This document shows, one piece after another, positions 18,986 through 27,846 of a stretch of DNA of 39,038 bases. A model generated the notes under the pieces. That model saw only the letters and a program-made list of their open reading frames with translations. It made no database searches and was not told where the DNA came from. The DNA is from an uncultured Lachnospiraceae bacterium (lineage in GTDB: Bacteria; Bacillota; Clostridia; Lachnospirales; Lachnospiraceae): assembly GCA_947166195.1 (NCBI GenBank), contig CAMVDF010000002.1:1-39038 (forward strand). The letters run 5' to 3'. A program made the position numbers and the translations under genes. Each line of letters starts with the position of its first letter. Position 1 is the stretch's first letter.

Positions 18986-20032
18986 TTAAAAAGCATACAA
19001 TACCGTATCAACTTGAGCCAACGAATAATGTCCTATTGAAAAAGTATAACCGGGAAAGAAATCCAGTAGTAGCTTCGGAATAATGTATGCATCATTTCTT
19101 TTATGATATAAGCAAACTGCAATTTTTGGATGTTGATCTCTAATGGTTTCTTCTGCTCCGCGTAGCGCTTTTTCCTCAAATCCTTCTATATCAAGTTTAA
19201 TGTACCCAACTTTTTCTCCGGCGCACATCTTGTCTATTGTTGTTGTCTCCGTGCTGTCTTTACCTTTAGTTCCTAAATATGTCATCTCGTTGTTTTTTGA
19301 AGAGAATAAAATCTCACTTTTATCGGACAATCCTTTACATATCAAATGAACTCGATCCCGATTAAATCTAAGCTTTGCTCTTTCAAACATTTCCTTGTCC
19401 GGTTCACAACCCCAAATCATCCATTTTCTGCTCTTTTTATTCCATGAAGTATATTTTATTATGTCTTCTCCGTCATACATTCCCCCGTCAATAAACCCTC
19501 CAGATATTGAATCCGGACTCAATAACTTCGAGTCAAAATATTGATTCTTTGAAATTCGAGTATTTATTTCTTCGAGAAGTACTATATTCTCCGCTTTAAT
19601 ACCTCCTTGTATTAGATCATTTTTTATGTTTTTGTATCCAATTTTATTAGAAACTATTATTATACAATCTCTTGAAGAATCTTCCTTGATCGACCTGATA
19701 ATAGGAACTCCTTGGTAAGACCCCTCCATTTTACTGTCTATAAATCCCGCCCATTTCACATTGGAAAACATCTCTGCTAACTGTCTGCCTCGTTTTCCCG
19801 CGCCATAAATATAACATTTGCTTTTGGCTAATAGTTCTTCAAATATACGCCCTTCTTCATTTGATAAAACCAGTTCCTTGATAAATCTCAAATCCAGAGT
19901 TTCACTATATAAAATTCTATTCAACCATTTTATACCACTTTCATAGTCATACATATGGTTATATATTCTACTTATTTCATCTGGATCATATAGAATATGA
20001 TTATCCTGATATACGAAAAATGATTCCTTCAT
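18986..20032 (-). CDS. FkbM-family methyltransferase with N-terminal Rossmann module
   Basis: The 348-aa protein has a ~65-residue helical lead, then the recurrent module near 71-155 (SKCYIYGAGKRGRQLAEMF, AGFIDSKM, GVPIIRSIKED, CIIIVSNK). The C-terminal domain is FkbM-like: GGFIDGGMYDGEDIIKYTSW for SAM binding, IWGCEPDKEMFERAK, TTTIDKMCAGEKVGYIKLDI, EGFEEKALRGAEETI and a final KIAVCLYHK. FkbM enzymes O-methylate sugars or other hydroxyls. The ATG at 20032 has no clear Shine-Dalgarno. 33 bases separate it from the radical SAM gene upstream. Confidence 0.87.
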   Translation of the reverse strand: MKESFFVYQDNHILYDPDEISRIYNHMYDYESGIKWLNRILYSETLDLRFIKELVLSNEEGRIFEELLAKSKCYIYGAGKRGRQLAEMFSNVKWAGFIDSKMEGSYQGVPIIRSIKEDSSRDCIIIVSNKIGYKNIKNDLIQGGIKAENIVLLEEINTRISKNQYFDSKLLSPDSISGGFIDGGMYDGEDIIKYTSWNKKSRKWMIWGCEPDKEMFERAKLRFNRDRVHLICKGLSDKSEILFSSKNNEMTYLGTKGKDSTETTTIDKMCAGEKVGYIKLDIEGFEEKALRGAEETIRDQHPKIAVCLYHKRNDAYIIPKLLLDFFPGYTFSIGHYSLAQVDTVLYAF

Positions 20033-20065
20033 AGTCTTATATACTTGTTAATGATCTGGTATTGC

Positions 20066-21238
20066 TTAAATAAGGACTGCATAGGAGCATTTCCTACACA
20101 ATAAATCTACTTTACTATCTCCTTGCAAACCTTTTTTTACTTTAATCATTTCATCTCCACACATTAACTCCTCATATGAATTTTTGAAAATATTACCCAA
20201 AACATGTTTCATTCCATAATCCATACAACAGAGTAAAACAGTACCATCTGGCAAGATGATGTTGCTATCCATTTTCTCACCCATATTTCCACATCTTATC
20301 TGACCATTATCAATCTTTTTCTTAATTAAGCCTTCTTCTTTTATATTACCTGCTCTATCTGTCATTGTTGTAAAAATTTCATATTTGCCCTGACACAATG
20401 ATATAAGCCTATCATCCGCTTCTGCTTGTGCATTGCACATGTTAACAAACCTTTGACCATTACTCTTTTTTGCATTAATAATCTTTTCAAAAAGTTTATA
20501 ATAATCCTTGGTTTGAGGTATTTTGGCATATCCTCTTTTATCTGCACAATGTATGACCACAAACTCTAGCGGAAGCGACAAAAGTTTATCAACATCTCCT
20601 TCATTCAATCCAACAAGAGTTGTATAAAGAGAGACTTTTCTCCCCCTTTTGCACGCTAATTCGATCATTCTTATGGTGTTTACATTGAGAAAAGGTTCTG
20701 ACATTCCACCAAAAGAAATATCATGTGATTCCGGGAAAAAATCCAAACATCTTTCAAATGTATTTACAGACATATTTGATTCCCGTTCTTTATTACCTGA
20801 AAAATATGACTTTAATAGTGTTTTCTGAGGACAATATCTACAATTGATGGAGCATCCGATATTTGTCGTAATTTCAATGGATCCAAACCTCATTCCCCTT
20901 TTATTACCTGTCTCTAAATGCTTGCCGGCTAATACAATCCTTTTATCTTCTACTTTTTTACTATTTAAGTAGTTCAGAACATCACTTGTATTTCTCTCAT
21001 TTAAGGCAAGGATAAATCCGCAATTAAGATTTATTACGTCATCGATGTTAATGACATTATGTTCAGATTTTAAGCAATGACCAAGAACATTCGTCACAAC
21101 AAAACCGTCCACTTCTATTCCGTTATCCCTTAAAATCTTGAATAGATTCTGACCATAAGAGCCGTATCCATAAATATATTGACGAGCAGTATTATGTTTT
21201 AGTTGTTTGATATCATCAAATAAGTTTTGAATATTCAT
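20066..21238 (-). CDS. Radical SAM/SPASM-like enzyme with N-terminal Rossmann module
   Basis: The 390-aa protein starts with the recurrent module (RQYIYGYGSYGQNLFKIL near 19-36, DGFVVTNVLG, CGFILALNE). The radical SAM core begins ITTNIGCSINCRYCPQ, with the CxxxCxxC cluster ligands, followed by DISFGGMSEPFLN, corresponding to the GGEP SAM-binding motif. The C-terminus has a SPASM-like set of cysteines (RCGNMGEK, LLCCMDYG, DLLCRKCSYA) for an auxiliary cluster. Radical SAM/SPASM proteins in glycan loci may act as sugar epimerases, dehydratases or C-C forming enzymes; the substrate cannot be read from sequence. The start codon shares its A with the stop of the preceding radical SAM gene (TAATG). 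Confidence 0.85.
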   Translation of the reverse strand: MNIQNLFDDIKQLKHNTARQYIYGYGSYGQNLFKILRDNGIEVDGFVVTNVLGHCLKSEHNVINIDDVINLNCGFILALNERNTSDVLNYLNSKKVEDKRIVLAGKHLETGNKRGMRFGSIEITTNIGCSINCRYCPQKTLLKSYFSGNKERESNMSVNTFERCLDFFPESHDISFGGMSEPFLNVNTIRMIELACKRGRKVSLYTTLVGLNEGDVDKLLSLPLEFVVIHCADKRGYAKIPQTKDYYKLFEKIINAKKSNGQRFVNMCNAQAEADDRLISLCQGKYEIFTTMTDRAGNIKEEGLIKKKIDNGQIRCGNMGEKMDSNIILPDGTVLLCCMDYGMKHVLGNIFKNSYEELMCGDEMIKVKKGLQGDSKVDLLCRKCSYAVLI

Positions 21239-22365
21239 TATAATTGTACACCCGTCTTTACAAATTGCTTGTTATCTATTCCACATCCACCACAAATTCT
21301 GCAAAATGTACTTGTGCCTCTGCTTAACTCGGATATTTTGTGGCATGCAATCCTGTCATTTGGATCGATATCTTTCAATACAATATAGTCTGTTTTATCA
21401 AGTAAAAATCTTCCACTTTTTTCTGCGCTCCATGACACATTACAGTAATAGAATTTTCCATCATTCAATCCATTCCACTCTGGTCTACATGCCATCAAAT
21501 GAACCTTCAGGGTTTCATTATCTCTTACCACCGGTCGTTCTGGAAAGCCAAAATCACACCATTCAATAGTTGGTTTAATATCATAATCTACACCAAATGC
21601 TTCGAATCTATCCTTTATTTTTAAGATTTTTTCTGAATAAGGGATTATATCTGAATAGTCACTAACAACGATATGTACACCATATTTTTTCATAACTTCC
21701 AGTAGATTGTCTTCTGGAATAATCGTACCATTTGAAGCATAACTGATCCTTCCAAATTGACTACTGTATTTATTTTCCAAGTATTCTATCACATCAACCA
21801 GTGATGGATTCATCATTGGTTCACCACCAATCAAACCAAAATATGCAACATAATCTATTCTTGCAAAAAAAAGATCAATATTACTCCTTAACTCATCAAA
21901 GGAATAATCTCTTCTTTCCTTGTAATAGGGAATAAACATGTTGCAATGCCTGCAATTTAACGTGCATCTTGTTGTCACAGTCATATCCACATGATATACA
22001 CAATTTAGACCTTTTTCATTCCACAACCATTCACTGATAAACTGCCCCACCCGACAATAGTCCTCAAATTCTTTTAAACCCTCCTTTTCCAAAATTGATG
22101 ATATACTGTTAAAAGCAGTATGTGCTGCCATCACAACAATCTTATACTCATGAATACGATCTTTTATCGATTCAAACGATACAATAGTAATCCCATTCCA
22201 CTCTTTTCCCTGCTTTTCAGGATCTCTATCTATAACGCATTCTATCTTAATGTCTATCTTACTAAAAAGATTTTCGCAAATTTTAGATACCGTCCCAGCA
22301 CCATATAAAACAATGCTCTCCACTTTACTCCAATCCTCAGTTAATCTTCCTAAGTCAGTTATCAT
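21238..22365 (-). CDS. Radical SAM enzyme with N-terminal Rossmann module
   Basis: The 375-aa protein begins with the recurrent module (SIVLYGAGTVSKICENLF near 16-33, IECVIDRDPEKQ, GITIVSFESI, YKIVVMAAH). The catalytic core carries MTVTTRCTLNCRHCNMFIP, the CxxxCxxC motif, and AYFGLIGGEPMMNPSLVDVI, the GGEP motif. Near the end are CRPEWNG, YYCNVSW and a cysteine cluster STFCRICGGCG, probably ligands of an additional Fe-S cluster. The next gene downstream is another, only distantly similar radical SAM enzyme with the same N-terminal module, so the two probably act in sequence or on the same intermediate. The exact reaction is unknown. Confidence 0.85.
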   Translation of the reverse strand: MITDLGRLTEDWSKVESIVLYGAGTVSKICENLFSKIDIKIECVIDRDPEKQGKEWNGITIVSFESIKDRIHEYKIVVMAAHTAFNSISSILEKEGLKEFEDYCRVGQFISEWLWNEKGLNCVYHVDMTVTTRCTLNCRHCNMFIPYYKERRDYSFDELRSNIDLFFARIDYVAYFGLIGGEPMMNPSLVDVIEYLENKYSSQFGRISYASNGTIIPEDNLLEVMKKYGVHIVVSDYSDIIPYSEKILKIKDRFEAFGVDYDIKPTIEWCDFGFPERPVVRDNETLKVHLMACRPEWNGLNDGKFYYCNVSWSAEKSGRFLLDKTDYIVLKDIDPNDRIACHKISELSRGTSTFCRICGGCGIDNKQFVKTGVQL

Positions 22366-22468
22366 TTTCTACTCACTTTCACCTTCTGTATTCAGTATTC
22401 CCCTTCATTTCCATGTATGTATTAAAGCTTTCCCTTACTGATACAACTTTCATTATTCAGCCATCAAC

Positions 22469-24562
22469 TCAATAGAATAATGATGATTCCAGACGATTCA
22501 TCATTGCATTATCATTATAAAAACATGACTTGATCTCATCTGAATAGTGTATACTACCATCAAAACAACATCCATAAAAATGATCTATAAATATTTTATT
22601 CGGTTTAAGTCTAAAAGAACCAAAAGTTTCTAGATAGTCACGAATAAAAGAAGAGACCCCGTTGTTTATGGTCTCCTTCTGATCAAAACACATTTGATTC
22701 TTCTTTGGAGCTGCAGTGATAAAACTTCCATCACCCGATATCTCTTTTACCATACCATAAGGTGCTGTCAAAAAACTTTCTAAAAACATCATTTTTTTCA
22801 AGATTTCACTGTTTTTTCCCTCTGGATCATCTTCCTTCTGAAAACATGCTCTCATCTTTTGACATGAAGTGTTCTCATTTTTAGAGGAAGTATTAGCATT
22901 AAAATAGAATCCCGTCATTTTCAAACCCAACAGCTTATTTAGGTATCTTTGATTATTTCCATAATATCCAAGATCCACTAATCCACATTTATTATTCAAT
23001 TTTTCTTTTTCAAGATAACTGAGGTAGTTTGATCTAATTCTAGACACAGTACCATCTATTCTTTCTTTTTCTTTTTTAATAATACTGGTTAAGCTTTGAT
23101 CTCCGTCACTTTCTACTCTTATTCCGATTCTATCTTCAAACAGTTCTACCACATTTCCACTGTATGGCATTTTCAAAAAAGAGATCAGATCCTCATCTGT
23201 TTCAATTGATGCTGTCATTGCCAATTGTCGCGATATTCCTATATATTTGCTATTATTCTTATATCCTAATAGTTCGCATAAAAGATCAAAATCCTTTTTC
23301 AAAAAATAACCATCTCTCGACATAAAAACAAATGTGTTAATGTCTTCTTTTTGACCCTCTTCTACCAACCACAAAAGAAAAGTTAGTATTACTGGACCAA
23401 ATACATTGTAACCCATATCATATTCGTTTTTTATATCTACTCTTGCTTCTCTGTTTTTTAGTGTATAAGGATTATTAAAAAGTTTTGAAATAACTGTTCC
23501 TAATATCGTCGATGAATAAATATCCACAATTTCCGGATACAATTTTCCCAAGGTGGAACACCGTAATAATTCAGCAGGTGATGGTGTTTGATAAACATCT
23601 ATTCCATATTCTCTTGGAATTTCGATATCTGCCTTTTTGTCATCTCCCACATGTAATATCTTTTTACTATCTATTATATTATTGATCAAAGACCAGATGG
23701 ACCCTGTTTTTTTATCAGCATCCTCTTCGCACGAGATATGAATATGATCATCATCTATTACTATCCCCACTTCATTCAACTCTGTCCTATAAAAAGATTT
23801 GGGCAAGTACATATCACTTACTATATGGATTTCGCTCCTTTTTTGTTCTGTTTTAAAAGCTTCAACAACCTCACCTCTGGGGCATAGAAGCAACCTTTCC
23901 AACTCCATCTCGCTTTCTTTGATTTTATTTAAGAGATTAGATGTAAAGCCTGTAATCCTACTCATTTCATCATATAACGAGTCAAGAGTATAGTTCTCAC
24001 CTATATTCTTTTTTGCTATATTTCTTGTAGTCGTGTAATCATCCGAATATTTCCACTCATCGGCAAATTCCATCTGCAACAATTGAAATACATCTCCCGG
24101 ATTACAAACCCTTCTTACAAAAAGGGTATCAAAAAAATCAAAGGAAAGAACCTCTGTTTTTTCACATTTTTCATAAAGTCCATTTAGTGATAAATTCACA
24201 AATGAATTGTTTAATCCAATTTGATTTCTTTCATGTGCGATTTCACCATTTTTGAAATACACCGGAAGTTTTATATTTTTGATTCTGTTATAGATCACCT
24301 CCCAATATGTCTCTGATGTATTGATTATTATAAGATCCCCTACCTGTTCCGCCTGTTTCAGACTCAATACTGGAATTCCGAAAAAATCTTTACCAATATT
24401 TTCTGGATTCTTATCCATAAGTCCGACAAATTGATACTCCCTCAATCCATTTACTATGGTAGCAGTATATCTTCCAATACCATATAGAATAATCCTCTTG
24501 TCTTTGTAATGAAAAAACTGATTATTAAATTCATCTAATTCTGTCTGGTATCTATCTGACAT
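22469..24562 (-). CDS. HAD-superfamily glycan-locus protein with N-terminal Rossmann module (697 aa)
   Basis: The protein begins with the recurrent module (KRIILYGIGRYTATIV near 22-37, VGLMDKNPENIG, FGIPVLSLKQ, DLIIINTSE). A haloacid-dehalogenase-fold domain follows from ~138: LSFDFFDTLFVRR (motif I; the residue two after the nucleophile Asp is Phe, as in haloacid dehalogenases rather than classical phosphatases), IHIVSDMYLP (motif II) and ILHVGDDKKADIEI (motif IV). The last ~300 residues, with FVFMSRDGYFLKKDFDL and YIGISRQLAM, form a domain often seen attached to such HADs in polysaccharide loci, with no assigned activity. The ATG at 24562 has AGGA eight bases upstream. It is the first gene after the terminator-bearing cassette copy at 24.73-24.87 kb. 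Confidence 0.8.
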   Translation of the reverse strand: MSDRYQTELDEFNNQFFHYKDKRIILYGIGRYTATIVNGLREYQFVGLMDKNPENIGKDFFGIPVLSLKQAEQVGDLIIINTSETYWEVIYNRIKNIKLPVYFKNGEIAHERNQIGLNNSFVNLSLNGLYEKCEKTEVLSFDFFDTLFVRRVCNPGDVFQLLQMEFADEWKYSDDYTTTRNIAKKNIGENYTLDSLYDEMSRITGFTSNLLNKIKESEMELERLLLCPRGEVVEAFKTEQKRSEIHIVSDMYLPKSFYRTELNEVGIVIDDDHIHISCEEDADKKTGSIWSLINNIIDSKKILHVGDDKKADIEIPREYGIDVYQTPSPAELLRCSTLGKLYPEIVDIYSSTILGTVISKLFNNPYTLKNREARVDIKNEYDMGYNVFGPVILTFLLWLVEEGQKEDINTFVFMSRDGYFLKKDFDLLCELLGYKNNSKYIGISRQLAMTASIETDEDLISFLKMPYSGNVVELFEDRIGIRVESDGDQSLTSIIKKEKERIDGTVSRIRSNYLSYLEKEKLNNKCGLVDLGYYGNNQRYLNKLLGLKMTGFYFNANTSSKNENTSCQKMRACFQKEDDPEGKNSEILKKMMFLESFLTAPYGMVKEISGDGSFITAAPKKNQMCFDQKETINNGVSSFIRDYLETFGSFRLKPNKIFIDHFYGCCFDGSIHYSDEIKSCFYNDNAMMNRLESSLFY

Positions 24563-24761
24563 CGTAATCCTGTTGCAACTCTACTCTCATCTGCTTCATC
24601 TTCGATTTCTTGTTTTTTACAATCAACATAGACTTTCTATTTTTCTCCACCCGGGTTTTCATAAATCACTTCAAGATATACTCTCAATGTTTGTTGACTT
24701 TCCCCCTTCCCTGATATATCATAAAAAAGAAGGCATTACCGAGTAAACGGTTCGCCTTGTT

Positions 24762-24860
24762 TTATGGTTTCAAAGAAAGCAACCTAAACCTTGGCTTGGC
24801 GGTTGCTTTCTTTCGTTTTGTGGTTGTATCTGATAATGACCCTTTCTTCAGATTTCCCAT
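24762..24860 (-). pseudogene. Deleted relic of the small membrane-peptide ORF
   Basis: The frame starts with ATG at 24860 and encodes MGNLKKGSLS, identical to the first ten residues of the 54-aa ORF at 28053-28217. It then jumps to DTTTKRKKATAKPRF, equivalent to the basic tail (KMKESNRHAK), and ends at 24762 after 32 codons. The hydrophobic helix is absent, so it cannot do the same job. The ATG lies out of frame within the last codons of the 24848-26065 gene. Confidence 0.75.
24772..24813 (-). terminator. Intrinsic-terminator-like hairpin inside the operon (copy A)
   Basis: AAAGAAAGCAACC (24772-24784) and GGTTGCTTTCTTT (24801-24813) form a perfect 13-bp stem with a 16-base loop and T-rich 3' flank, 35 bases beyond the stop codon of the CDP-glycerol-transferase gene. 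All genes continue in the same direction beyond it, so it should attenuate the distal operon unless overridden, for example by LoaP. Confidence 0.75.
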
Positions 24861-26065
24861 AATGATCGCTCTTTTATGAATTTAACTACAGTCTCTGATC
24901 CTTTCCCATCTTCAATAATTCCGCATTTTTCAAAAAGATCATCGAGAGATCTGATATATGTACCTTCATCAAATATGCTTATATTATTGAATAACTCTTC
25001 CTGTGTTTCAGCCATTGGAAACGGGAGTTTTTTCATATCCCACAGGAGTTTTCCCCTCTCTCCTTCATAGTCAGCATAATCATAGCAATACAGGAACACC
25101 GGGATCTTCATCACAGCCGCATCAAAGGCAGCGCTGCTGTAATCGGTAAGAAATGCATCACATCCGGCAAGGATCTCATACATATCATCAACCGTACTTA
25201 CATCTATCACCCTTTCATGATGGTCATCATTTTTTATGTTTCTTGCAACAAGCTGTGGATGAAGACGCAGGAACACATACCATGTACCTCCAAACCTTTT
25301 TTCAAGTGTTTCTACCATACGGGAATGATCAATGATCCCACCGTCGTTATGTATGGCTCTGTCCGTCTCCTGACTGCCTCCGCGAAATGTCGGTGCATAC
25401 AACATAAACCTTGCGTCTTTATCAAGCCCGAATTTTTCTCTCAGTCTCTGCCTGTCTTCATCTGTCCTGTTTACAAGAATATCGCATCTGGGCGACCCGG
25501 ATCTTATAGTCTTTCCCTCATACAGAGAGCCTGTTTTTAATGTTTTGTCATACCAGTCCGAGTTAGAAATCCAGTAATCCACCATATCCGAATCATGCTT
25601 TGATACCAGATATGCTATTTTCGAAAAGGATTCTCCTCTGTCAAGGCATGTCGGCTTAAAACCCAATCTTGCATGCCAGGTCTGTATATATATCTGTCCT
25701 TTTCTCTTTCTGACCTCAAGCTGCTTTCTGCTGTTGTCTATCCAGAAACGAGCCGTAGTCAGATGAAATGCTCTGTTGATGAGAGTATTCTTCACCTTGC
25801 AAATCTCTCGAGGGAAGTCTTTTCCCATATCATTTACAAGCCAGACTAATTCCCATTTTTCAGGATCTGAACCGTTTTTATTATCCCGAGCAAGTTCAAG
25901 TGCTATGTACTTTGGATTACAGGTGAAACCTGTGGTTCCCTCTATCGTTGTAAAAACTATCTTATTTTTTTTTATAGGAAAAAACCTGGATAAATAAAAC
26001 AGAATACTCTGTATCTTTGCCGAAAAAAGCCTTTTTCGGATATAACTGCTTTCAACCCGGCTCAT
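24848..26065 (-). CDS. CDP-glycerol glycerophosphotransferase-like enzyme (TagB/TagF/TarL family)
   Basis: The 405-aa protein shows the family hallmarks: KNKIVFTTIEGTTGFTCNPKYI near the start (given in part), YIQTWHARLGFKPTC, SGSPRCDIL, YAPTFRGG, FLRLHPQL and AFLTDYSSAAFDAAVMKIPV. These enzymes transfer a polyol phosphate from a CDP donor to build or prime teichoic-acid-like chains at the inner face of the membrane. The two upstream genes could supply the CDP donor. I chose ATG 26065, one base after the TGA of the SDR gene (TGAGATG); an ATG at 26140 would overlap that gene by 74 bases. The C-terminal residues SLWEI and the stop come from the repeat block shared with 28.2 kb, so the gene end was probably reshaped by recombination. 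Confidence 0.88.
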   Translation of the reverse strand: MSRVESSYIRKRLFSAKIQSILFYLSRFFPIKKNKIVFTTIEGTTGFTCNPKYIALELARDNKNGSDPEKWELVWLVNDMGKDFPREICKVKNTLINRAFHLTTARFWIDNSRKQLEVRKRKGQIYIQTWHARLGFKPTCLDRGESFSKIAYLVSKHDSDMVDYWISNSDWYDKTLKTGSLYEGKTIRSGSPRCDILVNRTDEDRQRLREKFGLDKDARFMLYAPTFRGGSQETDRAIHNDGGIIDHSRMVETLEKRFGGTWYVFLRLHPQLVARNIKNDDHHERVIDVSTVDDMYEILAGCDAFLTDYSSAAFDAAVMKIPVFLYCYDYADYEGERGKLLWDMKKLPFPMAETQEELFNNISIFDEGTYIRSLDDLFEKCGIIEDGKGSETVVKFIKERSLWEI

Positions 26066-26066
26066 C

Positions 26067-27104
26067 TCAGCTGTTCTGTATGAATGAATCCAATGTCCAT
26101 CTGAACATTTCTTCAAGCCCAACCTGCGGTCTCCGGCCACGTTTCAATATTCTGTCTGTATTCATGATCCCGAGCCTGTAGTTCAGGTACTTCAGCGTGT
26201 TCCCGGATTCTTTTTCAAATATGACTTTTACTTTTTGTTTAGGATCAAGGCCTGCTATCAGCTTTGCAAGTTCTCTTGTGCTGATCAGATTGTCTGTATT
26301 TGCAACATTATAGAAGTCTTCGTCTCCCCTGGTAAATGCAAGGAGCATCGCACCGACAGCATCAGCTGAATATGTGTAGGTTCTTTTCGCACTTCCGTCA
26401 GTATGAAGAACTATATCTTCTCCGTTTATTACATTTTTCAGAAACTGAGCAAAAGATCTGCCGTCATCCAGCGAAATACCGGGGCCCAGAGTGTGGCAGA
26501 GTCTCACTCCTACAAAGTCGAGTCCGTACTGCGCCTTATAACTAGAAAGCATGGTTTCACACAGTCTTTTTGCCTCCGGGTAGCATTTTCTGGCATCATC
26601 ACATCTCATCGGCCCCATATCTTCTTCCCTGATAAGATCCTCTGCCTGCCAGTCACCATATACTTCTACCGTTGATACATAAAGGACTTTTTTTGTATTC
26701 TTCTGTCTGGCAAATTCAAGCACATTTCGTGTTCCCTGTACATGTCCCCACAGTGTACCAACCGGATCTTCCGTAAAGTCCTTCGGACTGGCTGCACCGG
26801 CTGTATGGAAAATGTAGTCTACATTTCCATCAAATAATACAGGCTCCGTAATGTCCTGCACTATAGTGGATATATTGGGAAGATTGAGAGATTCACCAAA
26901 AACTCTTTCAAGTTTTTCCCTGCTTCTGGCCAGAGCTATGATCCTCAGATTCAGATTCCAGTCTATGTCTGCCTTGTTCAGGGCCTCCACCAGATACATC
27001 CCCAGTCTTCCCGTTGCTCCCGTAATAAGGATCGTTGTATTCCTGAATTTTTCCCATTCAACAGGATTGCTTAATATTATATTAATATCTCTTTGTTCAA
27101 CCAT
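26067..27104 (-). CDS. Extended SDR NAD-dependent epimerase/dehydratase
   Basis: The 345-aa protein has the extended short-chain dehydrogenase pattern: ITGATGRLGMYLVEAL (NAD-binding GxxGxxG), FHTAGAASPKDFTEDP, VLYVSTVEVYG with the catalytic Ser/Thr, and CYPEAKRLCE as the YxxxK pair, then GVRLCHTLGPG and YNVANTDNLIST. It resembles UDP-glucuronate decarboxylase / nucleotide-sugar 4,6-dehydratase relatives. Placed between an IspD/TarI-like cytidylyltransferase and a CDP-polyol transferase, it may reduce or epimerise the sugar or polyol that is activated with CTP; this is inference. AGGTG lies seven bases before the ATG, and the upstream gene ends seven bases away. Confidence 0.85.
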   Translation of the reverse strand: MVEQRDINIILSNPVEWEKFRNTTILITGATGRLGMYLVEALNKADIDWNLNLRIIALARSREKLERVFGESLNLPNISTIVQDITEPVLFDGNVDYIFHTAGAASPKDFTEDPVGTLWGHVQGTRNVLEFARQKNTKKVLYVSTVEVYGDWQAEDLIREEDMGPMRCDDARKCYPEAKRLCETMLSSYKAQYGLDFVGVRLCHTLGPGISLDDGRSFAQFLKNVINGEDIVLHTDGSAKRTYTYSADAVGAMLLAFTRGDEDFYNVANTDNLISTRELAKLIAGLDPKQKVKVIFEKESGNTLKYLNYRLGIMNTDRILKRGRRPQVGLEEMFRWTLDSFIQNS

Positions 27105-27111
27105 TTTTCAC

Positions 27112-27846
27112 CTATAATCCAAAAATGTATTTTGTTTCTTCCAACTCCAAGATGGTCTTCAGAAAGTAGTAATCATCCGGTGTGGTTACTTTTATATTAT
27201 TATCCAGTTCTCTGACAAGCTGTAATTCTTTTCCTGTTTTTGCGTATACCATCGCTGCGTCAAGCAGAGGCATTTCATCCTGTGAATCATAGTTCTCTGC
27301 TCTTTCGTAAGCTTCGACAATCTCTCCAAATCTGAATGTCTGCGGGGATGTAAGAGAATATGTATCTGCTCTTTTCTTGAAATCATCAATCCGGGCTTTC
27401 TCGCTGTCCGTTATTACCACGGATTCCGTGACGGAATGAACCGTGACTGCACATCCCGACTCCCTTGCCACCCTTATGTTTTCATGTATGGTTGTTTCGC
27501 TCACAAGCGGGCGGACACCGTCATGTATCACCACGATATCATCCGGCTTTCCTTTATTATCTGATATGACATCAAGCCCTCTTTTCAGACTGCTTTGTCT
27601 GTCATTTCCGCCTACTATTACATACTTCGCCTTGCTGATCTGATATATATTCACAAGCTTCTTCATGTAATCTATATATCCCGAATGGCATACTATGACT
27701 ATACTGTCTATCTCTTCATTTTCTTCAAATTTTTCCAGGGTGTAGACAACAATGGGTTTACCCATGAGCTTCAGAAACTGCTTTGGCATGCCTCCGTTTC
27801 TCATTCGTTGTCCAACACCTGCTGCGAGAATTATCGCGTAGTTCAT
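27112..27846 (-). CDS. IspD/TarI-family cytidylyltransferase
   Basis: The 244-aa protein has the full family pattern: LAAGVGQRMRNGGMPKQFL (nucleotide loop), VVGGNDRQSSLKRGL, VVIHDGVRPLV, YSLTSPQTF, PLLDAAMVYAKTG and the closing IKVTTPDDYYFLK. IspD makes CDP-methylerythritol for isoprenoids; TarI makes CDP-ribitol for wall teichoic acid. The operon context (SDR and CDP-polyol transferase immediately downstream, no MEP pathway genes) favours a TarI-like role, CTP plus a polyol phosphate giving a CDP-polyol. It is the first enzyme gene after the leader and terminator at 28.0-28.3 kb, and has AGGAG six bases before its ATG. Confidence 0.85.
   Translation of the reverse strand: MNYAIILAAGVGQRMRNGGMPKQFLKLMGKPIVVYTLEKFEENEEIDSIVIVCHSGYIDYMKKLVNIYQISKAKYVIVGGNDRQSSLKRGLDVISDNKGKPDDIVVIHDGVRPLVSETTIHENIRVARESGCAVTVHSVTESVVITDSEKARIDDFKKRADTYSLTSPQTFRFGEIVEAYERAENYDSQDEMPLLDAAMVYAKTGKELQLVRELDNNIKVTTPDDYYFLKTILELEETKYIFGL

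Larger units (their letters stand above)
24730..24871 (-). repeat. Leader-cassette copy A, internally deleted direct repeat of 27999-28228
   Basis: Three blocks match the cassette at 28 kb in the same order and orientation. 24832-24871 matches 28189-28228 over 40 bases with one difference. 24772-24813 carries the same 13-bp terminator hairpin. 24730-24758 is identical over 29 bases to 27999-28027. The region encoding the membrane segment of the small peptide is missing (roughly 110 bases shorter overall). The stop codon and last codons of the CDP-glycerol-transferase gene lie inside the 40-base block. Confidence 0.9.

Noticed and set aside
26066-26140. Upstream ATG for the CDP-glycerol-transferase-like gene
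   Set aside because: It would overlap the SDR gene by 74 bases; the ATG one base after the SDR stop fits the coupled style of the operon.
27112-27846. Reading the cytidylyltransferase as IspD of the MEP isoprenoid pathway
   Set aside because: Sequence motifs do not separate IspD from TarI by eye, but the operon partners (SDR and CDP-polyol transferase) and absence of other MEP genes favour polyol activation.
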